DNA of 42,506 bases from Gammaproteobacteria bacterium (GTDB lineage Bacteria; Pseudomonadota; Gammaproteobacteria; Pseudomonadales; Pseudohongiellaceae). The translations under genes were made by a program, and so were the position numbers. The notes beneath the pieces were generated by a model, which ran no database searches, was not told the DNA's origin, and worked only from the letters and a program-made list of their open reading frames with translations. This document shows, piece by piece, positions 1 through 8,752 of the stretch. The stretch lies in contig JAUHWU010000014.1 of NCBI GenBank assembly GCA_030427065.1, positions 1-42,506 of the forward strand, read 5' to 3'. Every line of letters begins with the position of its first letter. Position 1 is the stretch's first letter.

Positions 1-903
1 GTGATGACCCGGGCTATAGGCCTGAAATTCAGTCAGAAATTCCGGATTGGTTACCGCTTCTTCTATGTTGGCGTAAATCGGCCCCCATTCATTGTCCATC
101 GATTGCGCCATGCCGGCAAAATAGGTAGCCACTTCCGGAATGATGCGCGCCGGAAAGGGGTTTTCCTGAAGTGTGTTCAGGGCATCGACGATGCGGGTCA
201 GGGAACTGGTGGTACGTGGAGAAGAGCCGTGACCGGGTTCATCGATTGCAGTTAAGCGCAGCCAGACAGGAACTTTCTGTGTCACCTCAACGCCGAAGAC
301 AATTTCATTGGAACCGCGCGCCTGTGCTCCAGCGCCACCTTCGTTCATGAGCAGGCCAACACCATCAAAAATCTCGGGGCGGTTTTCAATCAGCCAGCCA
401 ACCCCAAACAGTCCGCCAGCTTCTTCATCGGCTGAGGCCAGGAAAACCACATCGCGATTCAGCGCTCTGCCGCTTCGGTGCAAGGCCAGGAACGTCGCCA
501 GATGGGAAATGCCGGTGCCTTTCATGTCGCGGGCACCACGACCCAGCAGATAACCATCGCGTATTTCGCCGGACAACACTTCCGTGGTCCAGTACTCCAC
601 ATCGGCCGGCACCACATCGGTATGCTGAAGCAGCATCAGGGCGGGCTCATCGCCGCCTTCCAGACGCGCCCAGATATTGCCGCGGCCCGGCGCGCTTTCA
701 GCGGATTCATATTCGATACCTTCGGCTTCAAATATTTTGGCGTAGAAATCCACCGCGCGCGATTCATTGCCCGGCGGGTTAATGGTGTCTACCTGAATAA
801 ATTCCTGTAACCAGGTGACAGCTTCGTCTTCAATGGATTGTGCGTTAACGTGACCGACCAATAAAAAAGTCAGTCCTATGGACAGATATTTTCTGATATT
901 CAA
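1..903 (-). CDS. Exported M20-family metallopeptidase (C-terminus beyond window)
   Basis: Reading leftward from a TTG start, 301 codons are open and run off the left edge, so the C-terminal part is missing. The start is set by AGGAGT six bases upstream; no in-frame ATG fits better. Residues 1-22 form a Sec signal peptide ending in VNAQS. The M20 di-zinc catalytic signature is present: H94-T-D96 in QHTDVVP, bridging D126 in GRGARDMKG, and E160-E161 in SADEEAGG. This family hydrolyses peptide or acyl-amino-acid bonds with two zinc ions, and the signal peptide implies a periplasmic peptidase. The dimerisation/lid domain begins around residue 190 (GVEVTQKVPVWLRL). The substrate cannot be read from the sequence. 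It is divergent from the quinoprotein gene. The family call is firm; the exact specificity is unknown. Confidence 0.9.
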   Translation of the reverse strand, partial: MNIRKYLSIGLTFLLVGHVNAQSIEDEAVTWLQEFIQVDTINPPGNESRAVDFYAKIFEAEGIEYESAESAPGRGNIWARLEGGDEPALMLLQHTDVVPADVEYWTTEVLSGEIRDGYLLGRGARDMKGTGISHLATFLALHRSGRALNRDVVFLASADEEAGGLFGVGWLIENRPEIFDGVGLLMNEGGAGAQARGSNEIVFGVEVTQKVPVWLRLTAIDEPGHGSSPRTTSSLTRIVDALNTLQENPFPARIIPEVATYFAGMAQSMDNEWGPIYANIEEAVTNPEFLTEFQAYSPGHH

Positions 904-1249
904 ACTATTACTCCTGATGTGCTCGCAGATTGTGAAAAAACCACATTCGAACCGGATAAATATTTCAAGTGTCGTGACTTTATTGATGAAAAGACATTCC
1001 AGAAATATGTAAACGAGTGTGGTAAGAACAATAGATTATGCGTGCATTAAAAAAAATAAAACAGTCGCAAAAATAGTGCAGCGCGAGCTGTTTTGGTGCA
1101 GAAATTAAAGGGGACGGAGGGATTTAATTTAAATCCCTCCGTCCCCTTTAAATTCCCTTTAAATTCGAGTTTCAATAAACGGACTGGACTGCCCCGGTCA
1201 GGCTATATATTCTTTGCCCTGATTTGATCATTTACAGGGGGGTATGCAC
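904..1249. other. Divergent intergenic region, M20 peptidase / quinoprotein
   Basis: This gap has no convincing gene. It separates two divergent genes, so it must carry both promoters; I could not fix either one with confidence (TATATT at 1205-1210 is a possible -10 for the quinoprotein gene). It contains copy 1 of the dispersed palindrome (1105-1151), followed by a short repeated TTTAAATTC tail. Confidence 0.6.
1105..1151. repeat. REP-like palindrome, copy 1 (perfect 23-bp arms)
   Basis: The arms at 1105-1127 and 1129-1151 are exact reverse complements separated by one base. The core is GGGGACGGAGGGATT, with TTAA at both outer and inner ends. It lies in the 5' region of the quinoprotein gene. 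Further copies are at 3481, 36720 and 40743. Confidence 0.9.
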
Positions 1250-3472
1250 GTGCCAAACAAGTATCGACTGTCTTCACTTTTTTTAATTATCTCTTTGCTC
1301 TCTGCCTGCAGCCAGCAGGAGGAGAGTCCGGCTCAGACCATGGCGGCAGCCAATGAAGCGGGTACTGTCGCGTCGCTCCAGACCTCAATTGCCGCCGCAG
1401 TGGACCAGGAGCGCCAGCTGTTGGGTACTGCTGATACATCCCAGTGGCCCCATTACGGTGGCAGCTATAACGAGCAGCGATTCAGTCCGCTGACGGACAT
1501 CAATGAAGACAATGTGGCTCAGCTGGGACTGGCCTGGTATGCGGACTACGACACCAATCAGAATCAGCACGGCTCTCCCATCTACGTGGATGGTGTTATT
1601 TATGTGTCCACCGCGCGCAACGTGGTGCATGCCTTTGATGCCCGCAGTGGTGAGCGGGTATGGACCTATACCCCGGTGCTGGAACCCAATCCCAATCTGG
1701 GGCTGGTCAACAGGGGGATAGCGGCTTTCGATGGCAAAATTTACATGGGTATGCTGGACGCCCACCTGGTCGCTCTTGATGCGTCAACCGGTGAGCAGGT
1801 CTGGGATGCCAATACTGTGCCGGAAAGTTTGCTGGGAGAGATGGCCGGACGCTATTCAATTACCATGGCACCCCGTATTGCCAATGGCAAGGTCTTCATT
1901 GGCGGCTCCGGCGGTGAATTTGGTGCCCGTGGCTGGATAGCCGCTTTCGATGCGCAGACAGGTGAGGAAGACTGGCGTTTCTGGACCGTACCCGGGAACC
2001 CGGAAATGGGTTTTGAGGCTTCCCACCTCGAAGTGGCCGCAGCAACCTGGCCGGATGATATCCCCTACTGGGAGCAGGGTGGCGGCGGCACCGTCTGGGA
2101 TGGCGCAATCTATGACCCGGAAACTGATCTGCTGTATTTCGGTACCGGCAATGGAACACCCTGGAACCGTGCCATGCGTGATCCGGACGATGGGGACAAC
2201 CTTTTTGTCGCCTCCGTGGTCGCGGTAGATCCTGATACCGGTGAATACGTCTGGCATTACCAGGAAACGCCGGGCGACTCCTGGGATTATGATGCCACCA
2301 GCCCAATGATGACGGCCGACCTGGAGATTGATGGTACAACACGGCATGTGTTGATCCATCCTTCCAAGAATGGCTTTATCTATGTGCTGGATGCCCTTAC
2401 CGGTGAGCTGATCAGCGGGGACGCCTTTACCAGTGTCACCTGGGCTATCGGTATTGATCAAGATACCGGGCGGCCGATTGAAGCAGACGGCGCGCGCTAT
2501 ACCGAGGAGCCTTTCAATATCGGGCCAGGAGCCCCGGGTGGTCATACCTGGCATCCCAATGCCTTCAGCCCGCTGACCGGCCTCATTTATATTCCCACCT
2601 GGGAAAACTTTTCCGCCATGGCGCCACAACAGATGCCCGAGGAAGGGCCGCCACCATTGATTGCCTTTGGTGGGCAGGTTGATCGTGACACCCTGAAGCC
2701 ACACAACAGACAATCCAATGACGGCTGGCTACAGGCCTGGAACCCGGTCACCCGGGAAGTGGTCTGGGAATCGGAGCGGGGCCCACGCTGGACCGGTGGC
2801 GCGCTGGCCACGGCAGGCAATCTGGTGTTCATGGGTAACAGCAATGGCAATCAGCTGAGTGCCTGGAATGCCACGACGGGTGAAAAACTCTGGAATTTCG
2901 ATGCGCAGTCCGCCGTTTATGCGGCACCTATCACTTACGAACTGGATGGTGAGCAATATATCGCTGCCAGTGTCGGCGGTTCCGGCGGTCAGGACTATTT
3001 TGCGCCTACCTATGCCCGTATGCTGGTGTTCAAAATCGGTGGTGATGTGCAATTGCCTCAAGCGATAAGCTACACCCCCCGTGAACTGAATCCACCAGAG
3101 TCAACTGCCACTGCTGCAGTCATCGCGCGCGGTGAATCCCTTTATGCACAGAACTGTTCGGTCTGTCATGGTAATGAGGGGGTGCAGATGCGCTCCAGTT
3201 TTCCCAACCTGACCCGCACCCCTTTCCTGCATTCCCAGGCAGGCTGGGATACTGTGGTGCTGCAGGGTGCCAGGTTGCAGCGCGGCATGGCTAATTACTC
3301 AGATGTCCTGAGTGCAGAAGATTCGGTTGCCATTCGTGAATACATTATTACCAGAGCGATTGATGTCAGGGATAACCCGCCACCGGTGTTCGGCTTCAGG
3401 GCAGCGGCCAGCGAGGATGACGAAGAGGAAGAGTCAGACGATATCCACGAAGAAGCGGCTGAAAATGAATGA
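1250..3472 (+). CDS. PQQ-dependent alcohol dehydrogenase with C-terminal cytochrome c (quinohemoprotein, lipoprotein)
   Basis: This is a type II quinohemoprotein alcohol dehydrogenase of about 740 residues: an eight-bladed PQQ propeller (roughly 50-600) followed by a cytochrome c domain. It would oxidise alcohols in the periplasm and pass electrons from PQQ to heme. Propeller signatures include DASTGEQVW and DPDTGEYVWHY. Heme attachment is C636-S-V-C639-H640, with a likely Met ligand in RGMANYS. The start is placed at GTG 1250 because AGGGGGG sits seven bases upstream; the ATG at 1244 is only one base from it. The N-terminus has a lipobox (LLSAC, C20). Two oddities: the active-site segment reads GDSWDYD, with an extra Asp (D348) two residues after the catalytic Asp, as in lanthanide-dependent enzymes; and the usual vicinal Cys-Cys before VNRG is replaced by NPNLGL. 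The C-terminus is a long acidic tail. Confidence 0.9.
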   Translation: MPNKYRLSSLFLIISLLSACSQQEESPAQTMAAANEAGTVASLQTSIAAAVDQERQLLGTADTSQWPHYGGSYNEQRFSPLTDINEDNVAQLGLAWYADYDTNQNQHGSPIYVDGVIYVSTARNVVHAFDARSGERVWTYTPVLEPNPNLGLVNRGIAAFDGKIYMGMLDAHLVALDASTGEQVWDANTVPESLLGEMAGRYSITMAPRIANGKVFIGGSGGEFGARGWIAAFDAQTGEEDWRFWTVPGNPEMGFEASHLEVAAATWPDDIPYWEQGGGGTVWDGAIYDPETDLLYFGTGNGTPWNRAMRDPDDGDNLFVASVVAVDPDTGEYVWHYQETPGDSWDYDATSPMMTADLEIDGTTRHVLIHPSKNGFIYVLDALTGELISGDAFTSVTWAIGIDQDTGRPIEADGARYTEEPFNIGPGAPGGHTWHPNAFSPLTGLIYIPTWENFSAMAPQQMPEEGPPPLIAFGGQVDRDTLKPHNRQSNDGWLQAWNPVTREVVWESERGPRWTGGALATAGNLVFMGNSNGNQLSAWNATTGEKLWNFDAQSAVYAAPITYELDGEQYIAASVGGSGGQDYFAPTYARMLVFKIGGDVQLPQAISYTPRELNPPESTATAAVIARGESLYAQNCSVCHGNEGVQMRSSFPNLTRTPFLHSQAGWDTVVLQGARLQRGMANYSDVLSAEDSVAIREYIITRAIDVRDNPPPVFGFRAAASEDDEEEESDDIHEEAAENE

Positions 3473-3480
3473 AGAGAATA

Positions 3481-3523
3481 AAAGGGGACGGAGGGATTAA
3501 AATTAAATCCCTCCGTCCCCTTT
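3481..3523. repeat. REP-like palindrome, copy 2 (between convergent genes)
   Basis: The 18-bp arms AAAGGGGACGGAGGGATT (3481-3498) and its exact complement (3506-3523) flank a 7-base AT loop. It sits eight bases after the quinoprotein stop and eight bases before the stop of the convergent DUF1552 gene. It could therefore act as a bidirectional terminator or transcript stabiliser, which is inference. Confidence 0.9.
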
Positions 3524-3531
3524 AAATTGCT

Positions 3532-4857
3532 TTAAATCGTTACGGTGCCGTTACTGTCGCCAAAGCTGTCCTGCTCGATATCCAGTTTGTGAAGCATTGC
3601 CAGCAGCAAGTTGGACATTTGAGTTTTTTCAGACATCACTATATGACGGTTTCCCTCCAGTTTTCCGGACGCACCGCCTGCCAAAATGACAGGCAGGGGA
3701 TCATGGTTGTGGGAGTTTCCATCACTCATACCACTGCCATAGAGAATCATGGAGTGATCAAGCAGATTACCGTTTCCATCTGGCGTTGATCTGAGCTTAT
3801 CCAGAAAATAGCCCAGCAGACTGACATGATAGCGATTCAACTGGGCAAATCTGGCCTTGTTGTCTTCATTGTTGGAATGATGGGAAAGTGTATGAAAGCC
3901 ATCCCGCACGCCACTGGCTGGATAGATTGCGCCGCTTAGTTCCTTGGCCATAAGAAATGTCGAAACTCTGGAGATTTCTGTCTGCCAGGCCAGTACCTGC
4001 AAGTCGTACATCAGCTTGATATGCTCCTCCACATCTGCTGGTATGCCATTGGGTTTGTCTGGAACGGCAACATCGTCCGACACCTTTTCGCCCGCCTGAA
4101 CAATTCGTCTCTCAATTTCCCGGATATCAGTCAGGTATTGCTCAAGTCTCACTTTGTCACTGGCCGGCAGTGTCTTGTCCAAAGAGGATAATTGTTCGGA
4201 AACGGCATCAAGCAGACTCAGGGACTGTTTTCTTCTGGCTTCCCGTTGCGCGGGTGTGGCGCCGTCCCCAAATAATTGTTCAAAAACTACCTGCGGGTTG
4301 TTCTGCATAGGCAGTGGCGAAAGTGAAGACTGCCATGAAATCGTATTGCGATAAGCACAACTCAATCCTTCGCCACAGCTAATAGTCGCTTCCTCTATGG
4401 TGAGTTCAAGGGAGGGCAGTGGGGTATCCCGATTCAATTCCCTGGCTATGATCTGATCAATAGTCACTCCAAGTTCAGGGGTTGCACCACGCAGGGGTTT
4501 TGCGCCACTGAGAAAACTGGCGGCTGATCTGTTGTGATTTGCTGTCGCGCCACCGGGTCCATAGGCCAGCGGCAGAGTCAGATTGCTCACCACATTGATC
4601 TGATCCCTGAACGACTCCAGAGGCTTGAGAATTTCAGAAAACTCAAAATTCTTCCCTTCTTTTAGCGGAGTCCACTTTGACATGGTGGCCCCATGAGGAA
4701 AATAAATCGCCCCGAAACGGGTTTTTGACATACTTTCCTGTGCGTTAAGTGTTCCGGCGGGAATCATGGATTCCAGTAATGGCAACGCCAACATGGAACC
4801 TGCCCCTCTGAGCATGGTTCTGCGTGATAGATGTTTTTTACTGATAAAGTTGACCAT
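3532..4857 (-). CDS. DUF1552 protein, Tat-exported (module A)
   Basis: This 441-residue protein belongs to the DUF1552 family, of unknown function. The start at 4857 is set by GGAGG six bases upstream and by its match to the paralogue at 30849 (KKHLSRR near the N-terminus in both). The N-terminus is a twin-arginine signal (SRRTMLRGAG, then a hydrophobic run to about residue 40), so it is probably exported folded. The C-terminal half has the conserved YGSGMSDGNSHNHDPLP block and AGGASGKLEGNRH. The Asp/His-rich block resembles metal sites of alkaline-phosphatase-like folds, as in the related DUF1501 family; this is inference. It is last in a three-gene minus-strand operon after ankyrin and DUF1592 genes, 55 bases downstream of the latter. 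DUF1552 genes commonly accompany DUF1592 genes, which suggests a joint function. Confidence 0.85.
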   Translation of the reverse strand: MVNFISKKHLSRRTMLRGAGSMLALPLLESMIPAGTLNAQESMSKTRFGAIYFPHGATMSKWTPLKEGKNFEFSEILKPLESFRDQINVVSNLTLPLAYGPGGATANHNRSAASFLSGAKPLRGATPELGVTIDQIIARELNRDTPLPSLELTIEEATISCGEGLSCAYRNTISWQSSLSPLPMQNNPQVVFEQLFGDGATPAQREARRKQSLSLLDAVSEQLSSLDKTLPASDKVRLEQYLTDIREIERRIVQAGEKVSDDVAVPDKPNGIPADVEEHIKLMYDLQVLAWQTEISRVSTFLMAKELSGAIYPASGVRDGFHTLSHHSNNEDNKARFAQLNRYHVSLLGYFLDKLRSTPDGNGNLLDHSMILYGSGMSDGNSHNHDPLPVILAGGASGKLEGNRHIVMSEKTQMSNLLLAMLHKLDIEQDSFGDSNGTVTI

Positions 4858-4912
4858 GATTTGCCTCCGGCAACTGAATATCATTCTGTTGGCTATTAAC
4901 TATTAACGTTTA

Positions 4913-7198
4913 CTATTGACTGTCTGCTACATGCACGCCATCTGATTTTACTCTGTACAGGAACTGATCACTTGTCACGATACCTTTGACAATGGACGCG
5001 AATCTGTAATCCTCATTTTCGGCTTCCCTGACGATTGAGCGTACAGCCGGCATATCAAAGTACTCAAGTTCACGCCCCAATGCATAGGTCATTAATTTTT
5101 CGGTTAAGGTTTCAATAAATAATTCTGAATAGTTCATCAGTGAATTTCTGAGATCTGATGGGCCATTAAGATCCGTGCCATCCAGAAGTGTTCCTGACGG
5201 ATTTACTTTCGATTCACCATCATATTCACGCCAGGCGCCTACGAGATCAAAATTCTCCAGGGCAAACCCAACAGGGTCAATAACACTGTGACAGGAACTG
5301 CATACCGGATCCTGACGGTGCTGTTCAAGCCTTTCCCTGACTGAAGTGGTAATAACAGAGGAGCCATCACCATCCAGATTGGTTTCGACCCCGGGTGGAG
5401 GAGCTGGTACCGGGGCGCTCAGCAGGTTTTCCAGAATCCAGCTGCCTCTGATTACCGGTGAGGTACGACTGGCGGTTGAAGTCACGGTCAGAATACTGCC
5501 ATGGCCAAGTAAGCCTCTTCTGGGGCTATCTTCCGGCAAGCTGACTTTTCTGAAGGCCGAGCCTTTGACGCCGGAAATGCCGTAATGCTCGGCAAGGCGG
5601 GAATTGAGATAGGTATATTGGGCATCCAGAATAGTCGTTACCGGTAAGTCTTCCTCTATGATACTTGCTACCAACAACCGGGTTTCCCTGATAAAGGCCA
5701 TGCGCAGATTGTCATTAAAGTTTCCTTCTTCCGGCGTAACACTTTCCATGTCACGCAGAAAAAGCCACTGCCCGGCAAAGTTTTCTACTAGCGCAAGGGA
5801 CTTTTCGTTGGCAAGCATCCTGTTGACCTGGGCTCGCAGGATTGCCGGTTCATGCAAACGCTCAGCAAGCGCCAGCTCTATCAATTCCTCGTCCGGGATA
5901 CTGCTCCAAAGAAAAAATGATAGCCTGGAGGCCAATTCAAGATCGCTGACCGGGTATCTTTCACCGGGTAGCAAATCTTGCGGCTCTTCCTCAAAGCGCA
6001 CAAGTAACTGCGGGTCAACCAATATACGTGAGATGGCCTGCTGGATGCCGCTTTCAAAGCCGCCTTCTTCATAACCCTGCCGGTAAAAGACCATGATCGA
6101 TTCAACCTGGTTTTGTGTCGCGGGTCGACGAAATGCCTTGCTGGCAAGATTTTCTACAATGGTTTTGGCGCAGGAAATTTCTTCATCGTTAGTGGCAGGG
6201 TAGCAGGTAAATATTTTTTGCCGGCTAGGTGTGATGCCAGGACCTGTGGCATTGAAAGGGCCGGTAATCTCGATTCGATTTACGCTTCCCTCAATACTGG
6301 ATTCTTTGTAAATATTGTTAACACCGGTAGATTTTCGATTATCAATAATGGCGGCAGTGATTGTATGGGGCCCTGCTGTTATTGGAATTCTGCTGATGCT
6401 GTTGTCGGTCAGCTCTACTGGTTGCCCGTCGATGGAGAAATCCAGCGTCGAGGCTAATTGCCTGCCACTGCCACTATTAAAGCTGAATAATCTGGCGCCA
6501 ACATTGATGTCGTACTGCGCATCAAGAGGAAAGTTGTGCGTTATCTTTATGCCGCCCCTGGTACCAAGAGGCATTCCTTCAATATGTCGGTCCTGCATGT
6601 AGTCAGGTGGTGGCAAATACGCTGTGGAGGCTTCTGAGGCGGTCATGTCGCCTACAGACCACCGGCTTATTTTCATGGCGGCAGATGTATAGGCCTGAAC
6701 CAGGGCAGGGGAGAAGCCAAGAGACGCTGCAATGTTGTCGAAACCTTCACTGGAGTTATCCCTTGGCAGTAAAGTGGATACATCAATTTCAAGGGCCAAT
6801 AGATCCCTGATGACATTGCCGTATTCCTGCCGATTCAATCTGTGTACACCCGGGGATGCCGGGATTGTCTCTATAGTCTGATCAAGCTTGTAGGCAATGG
6901 TTTTGGCAAAATCCTGCATGATGTTATTGCCCGGGCGTTCTTCACCGGCCGGCGGCATCATGCCAATGCGGACTTTCCTGATCATTAATTCCCATATTTC
7001 AGGATCATTTTCTACATGGCTGAAATCCAGAACACCCATGTCCAGACTGCCAGCCCAATCTTCAAAGTTGTGGCATTTGACACAATACTGGTCGATAAAA
7101 TCAGGCACATCCTGAGCCAAGACAGAAGTTGGCAGTAGTGATGCCAGCGATGTCATCAATGCGGTAGCGATTAAAGAATATTTTATGGATTTCTGCAT
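4913..7198 (-). CDS. DUF1592-family exported diheme protein (module A)
   Basis: A 761-residue exported protein with the multi-domain layout DUF1587/DUF1595/DUF1592/DUF1588/DUF1585, named from memory of the families. It has a signal peptide (1-29), then a cytochrome-c-like segment C39-V-K-C42-H43 with a candidate Met ligand in MPPAGE (about 80-85). A DUF1587 block follows (RLNRQEYGNVIRDLL, 120-134), then a beta-rich insert around GTRGGIKITHNFPLDAQY, the DUF1595/1592 helical core (ASRLSFFLWSSIPDEEL), the RRGLLGHGSILT motif, a second C633-S-S-C636-H637 within DUF1588, and a DUF1585 end (LMTYALGRELE). It is presumably a periplasmic redox protein; the reaction is unknown. Its ATG directly abuts the ankyrin stop (TAAATG), so translation is probably coupled. 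It is paralogous to 28511-30835. Confidence 0.88.
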   Translation of the reverse strand: MQKSIKYSLIATALMTSLASLLPTSVLAQDVPDFIDQYCVKCHNFEDWAGSLDMGVLDFSHVENDPEIWELMIRKVRIGMMPPAGEERPGNNIMQDFAKTIAYKLDQTIETIPASPGVHRLNRQEYGNVIRDLLALEIDVSTLLPRDNSSEGFDNIAASLGFSPALVQAYTSAAMKISRWSVGDMTASEASTAYLPPPDYMQDRHIEGMPLGTRGGIKITHNFPLDAQYDINVGARLFSFNSGSGRQLASTLDFSIDGQPVELTDNSISRIPITAGPHTITAAIIDNRKSTGVNNIYKESSIEGSVNRIEITGPFNATGPGITPSRQKIFTCYPATNDEEISCAKTIVENLASKAFRRPATQNQVESIMVFYRQGYEEGGFESGIQQAISRILVDPQLLVRFEEEPQDLLPGERYPVSDLELASRLSFFLWSSIPDEELIELALAERLHEPAILRAQVNRMLANEKSLALVENFAGQWLFLRDMESVTPEEGNFNDNLRMAFIRETRLLVASIIEEDLPVTTILDAQYTYLNSRLAEHYGISGVKGSAFRKVSLPEDSPRRGLLGHGSILTVTSTASRTSPVIRGSWILENLLSAPVPAPPPGVETNLDGDGSSVITTSVRERLEQHRQDPVCSSCHSVIDPVGFALENFDLVGAWREYDGESKVNPSGTLLDGTDLNGPSDLRNSLMNYSELFIETLTEKLMTYALGRELEYFDMPAVRSIVREAENEDYRFASIVKGIVTSDQFLYRVKSDGVHVADSQ

Positions 7199-8752
7199 TT
7201 ATTGTACCGACATATTTCTTTCTTCAAGAAGTTGAGTAATGAGAGCCATGGATTCAGGCTTTTCTTCCGCCGGATGGGTCGCTAAAAATACACCTTTGGC
7301 CCAGTCGAGAGGGCTTCTGCCTTCATTATCCTTGATATCCAGCCTTGCCCCATTCTCAACTAAAAATTCAATAATGTCATTGGACCCTCTGTTGGCAGCA
7401 CCATGTATAGCCGCCAGACCCATAGAATTCGCATGATTAACATCCATTCCGAGTTCAAAGCACAATTTTACTGCGGCCAGCAAATTTTCTGGCGACTCTG
7501 TCCAGGTCTGGGAAACCACCCAGTTGATACCGGCAGCAGCCATCAAGGCATTGGTTCCTTCAAACGTTGTAATATGAGGGTCCGCGTTATTCTCAAGCAG
7601 TAGTTCCAGAACCGCCATATCGCCAGCTCTGGCTGCTCGAATAAATGGAGTCTGTCCGGTAAAATCTACCCACTCAAGGGTGCCTGTAATGGATAGCAGA
7701 TGGTGGCGGATTGGTGGCGATTCACTTGTTCGCACATTGACGTCCGCACCTTGCTCAATAAGTAGTTTTATCAGGTCTAACAGCTCATTCCGATTACTGA
7801 CAAAATTATTAAACAGGTCATTGTGAATGTATAGATTCCTTACGTTTATGGCTTCCCACAATGGCGATCTGCCATACCAGTCTTGCTGGTTAAGGTCGGC
7901 CCCCTGCACAATAAGCAATTTGGCGGTTTCAACCTGGTTATTCTCCACCGCCATCAATAAAGGGCTTATGTCATTGGCGTCGGAGAGGTGAATATCAGCT
8001 CCTCGCTGCAGTAGCAGGTCAACGATATCCGTAAAGCCATGCCGGGCCGCATAAAGTAGTGGAGTCATTCCTCCGGGTATTGGTTCGCGTCTACCGCGAT
8101 CAGCAGGCGTTCCACCGCGTATAATTCCGATCCCGAAACCGAATCCACGCTGTGAATTGGGTTCCACCCATTTCGGTATTTCGCCAATATCAGTTCTGGC
8201 ATTGGCGTCAGCACCCTGGGATAAGAGGTAATCCACAATATTTTCATGTCCGGCCCTGGCAGCAAACATAAGTGCAGTTTGACCAAAATGCTCATCAGTT
8301 CTGTCAACGCTGGCCCCCGACTCAATCAATGCCCTGACATTGGCTAGCTCACCCGATTGTGCAGCCAGCATCAAGACACTTTGCCGGGCATTGTCCAGTG
8401 TCTCAGGGTCTGCACCGGCTTCAAGCAAGAGTTTCGCCATCACTGTGCTGCCTTTTTCTATGGCCAACGCCAGGGGAGTCACTCCATAGCGGGTTTTAAG
8501 ATCAGGGTTGGCATCATTGGCCAATAGATTAACCAGAAGGTCAAGATTGCCAGCTTCAACGCTCCAGTGTATTGCCGAGGTACCGAACTGGCCTGGTTCG
8601 TCGGGGTTTGCCCCCTGGTCCAGCAATTGCCTGACAAGTACGGCATCTCCTCTCATTGCTGCATCGGCCAAATTGCCCGCATCCTGAGCCCACGCTGTAG
8701 AGCTGAGACAGAAGAATAAAGCAATCAGTCTGGTAAATTTGATATAGAACAT
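7199..8752 (-). CDS. Exported ankyrin-repeat protein (module A)
   Basis: A 517-residue protein from the ATG at 8752, chosen because it begins a clean signal peptide (MFYIKFTRLIALFFCLSS, then TAWAQ); an upstream in-frame extension has no such signal. About eleven ankyrin repeats follow, with typical units such as GVTPLALAIEKGSTVMAKLL. Three inserts break the array: a Gly/Arg-rich loop (IIRGGTPADRGRREPIPGG), ESPPIRHHLLSITGTLEWVD, and AAGINWVVSQTW. All three recur in the paralogue at 32152, so they are family features. Ankyrin repeats usually bind partner proteins; Pseudomonas AnkB is a known periplasmic example, needed for KatB catalase activity. A scaffold or protective role for the neighbouring heme protein is inference. 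It is the first gene of the operon. No strong ribosome-binding site precedes the chosen start. Confidence 0.85.
   Translation of the reverse strand: MFYIKFTRLIALFFCLSSTAWAQDAGNLADAAMRGDAVLVRQLLDQGANPDEPGQFGTSAIHWSVEAGNLDLLVNLLANDANPDLKTRYGVTPLALAIEKGSTVMAKLLLEAGADPETLDNARQSVLMLAAQSGELANVRALIESGASVDRTDEHFGQTALMFAARAGHENIVDYLLSQGADANARTDIGEIPKWVEPNSQRGFGFGIGIIRGGTPADRGRREPIPGGMTPLLYAARHGFTDIVDLLLQRGADIHLSDANDISPLLMAVENNQVETAKLLIVQGADLNQQDWYGRSPLWEAINVRNLYIHNDLFNNFVSNRNELLDLIKLLIEQGADVNVRTSESPPIRHHLLSITGTLEWVDFTGQTPFIRAARAGDMAVLELLLENNADPHITTFEGTNALMAAAGINWVVSQTWTESPENLLAAVKLCFELGMDVNHANSMGLAAIHGAANRGSNDIIEFLVENGARLDIKDNEGRSPLDWAKGVFLATHPAEEKPESMALITQLLEERNMSVQ

Noticed and set aside
1385-2713. 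Long minus-strand ORFs inside the quinoprotein gene
   Set aside because: They lie wholly opposite a gene with strong family motifs and give no recognisable protein; shadows of codon usage.
3532-8752. Recent horizontal transfer of module A from a planctomycete-type donor
   Set aside because: DUF1592/DUF1552 are frequent there, but no integrase, repeats or clear composition shift bounds the module; it cannot be supported from this sequence.
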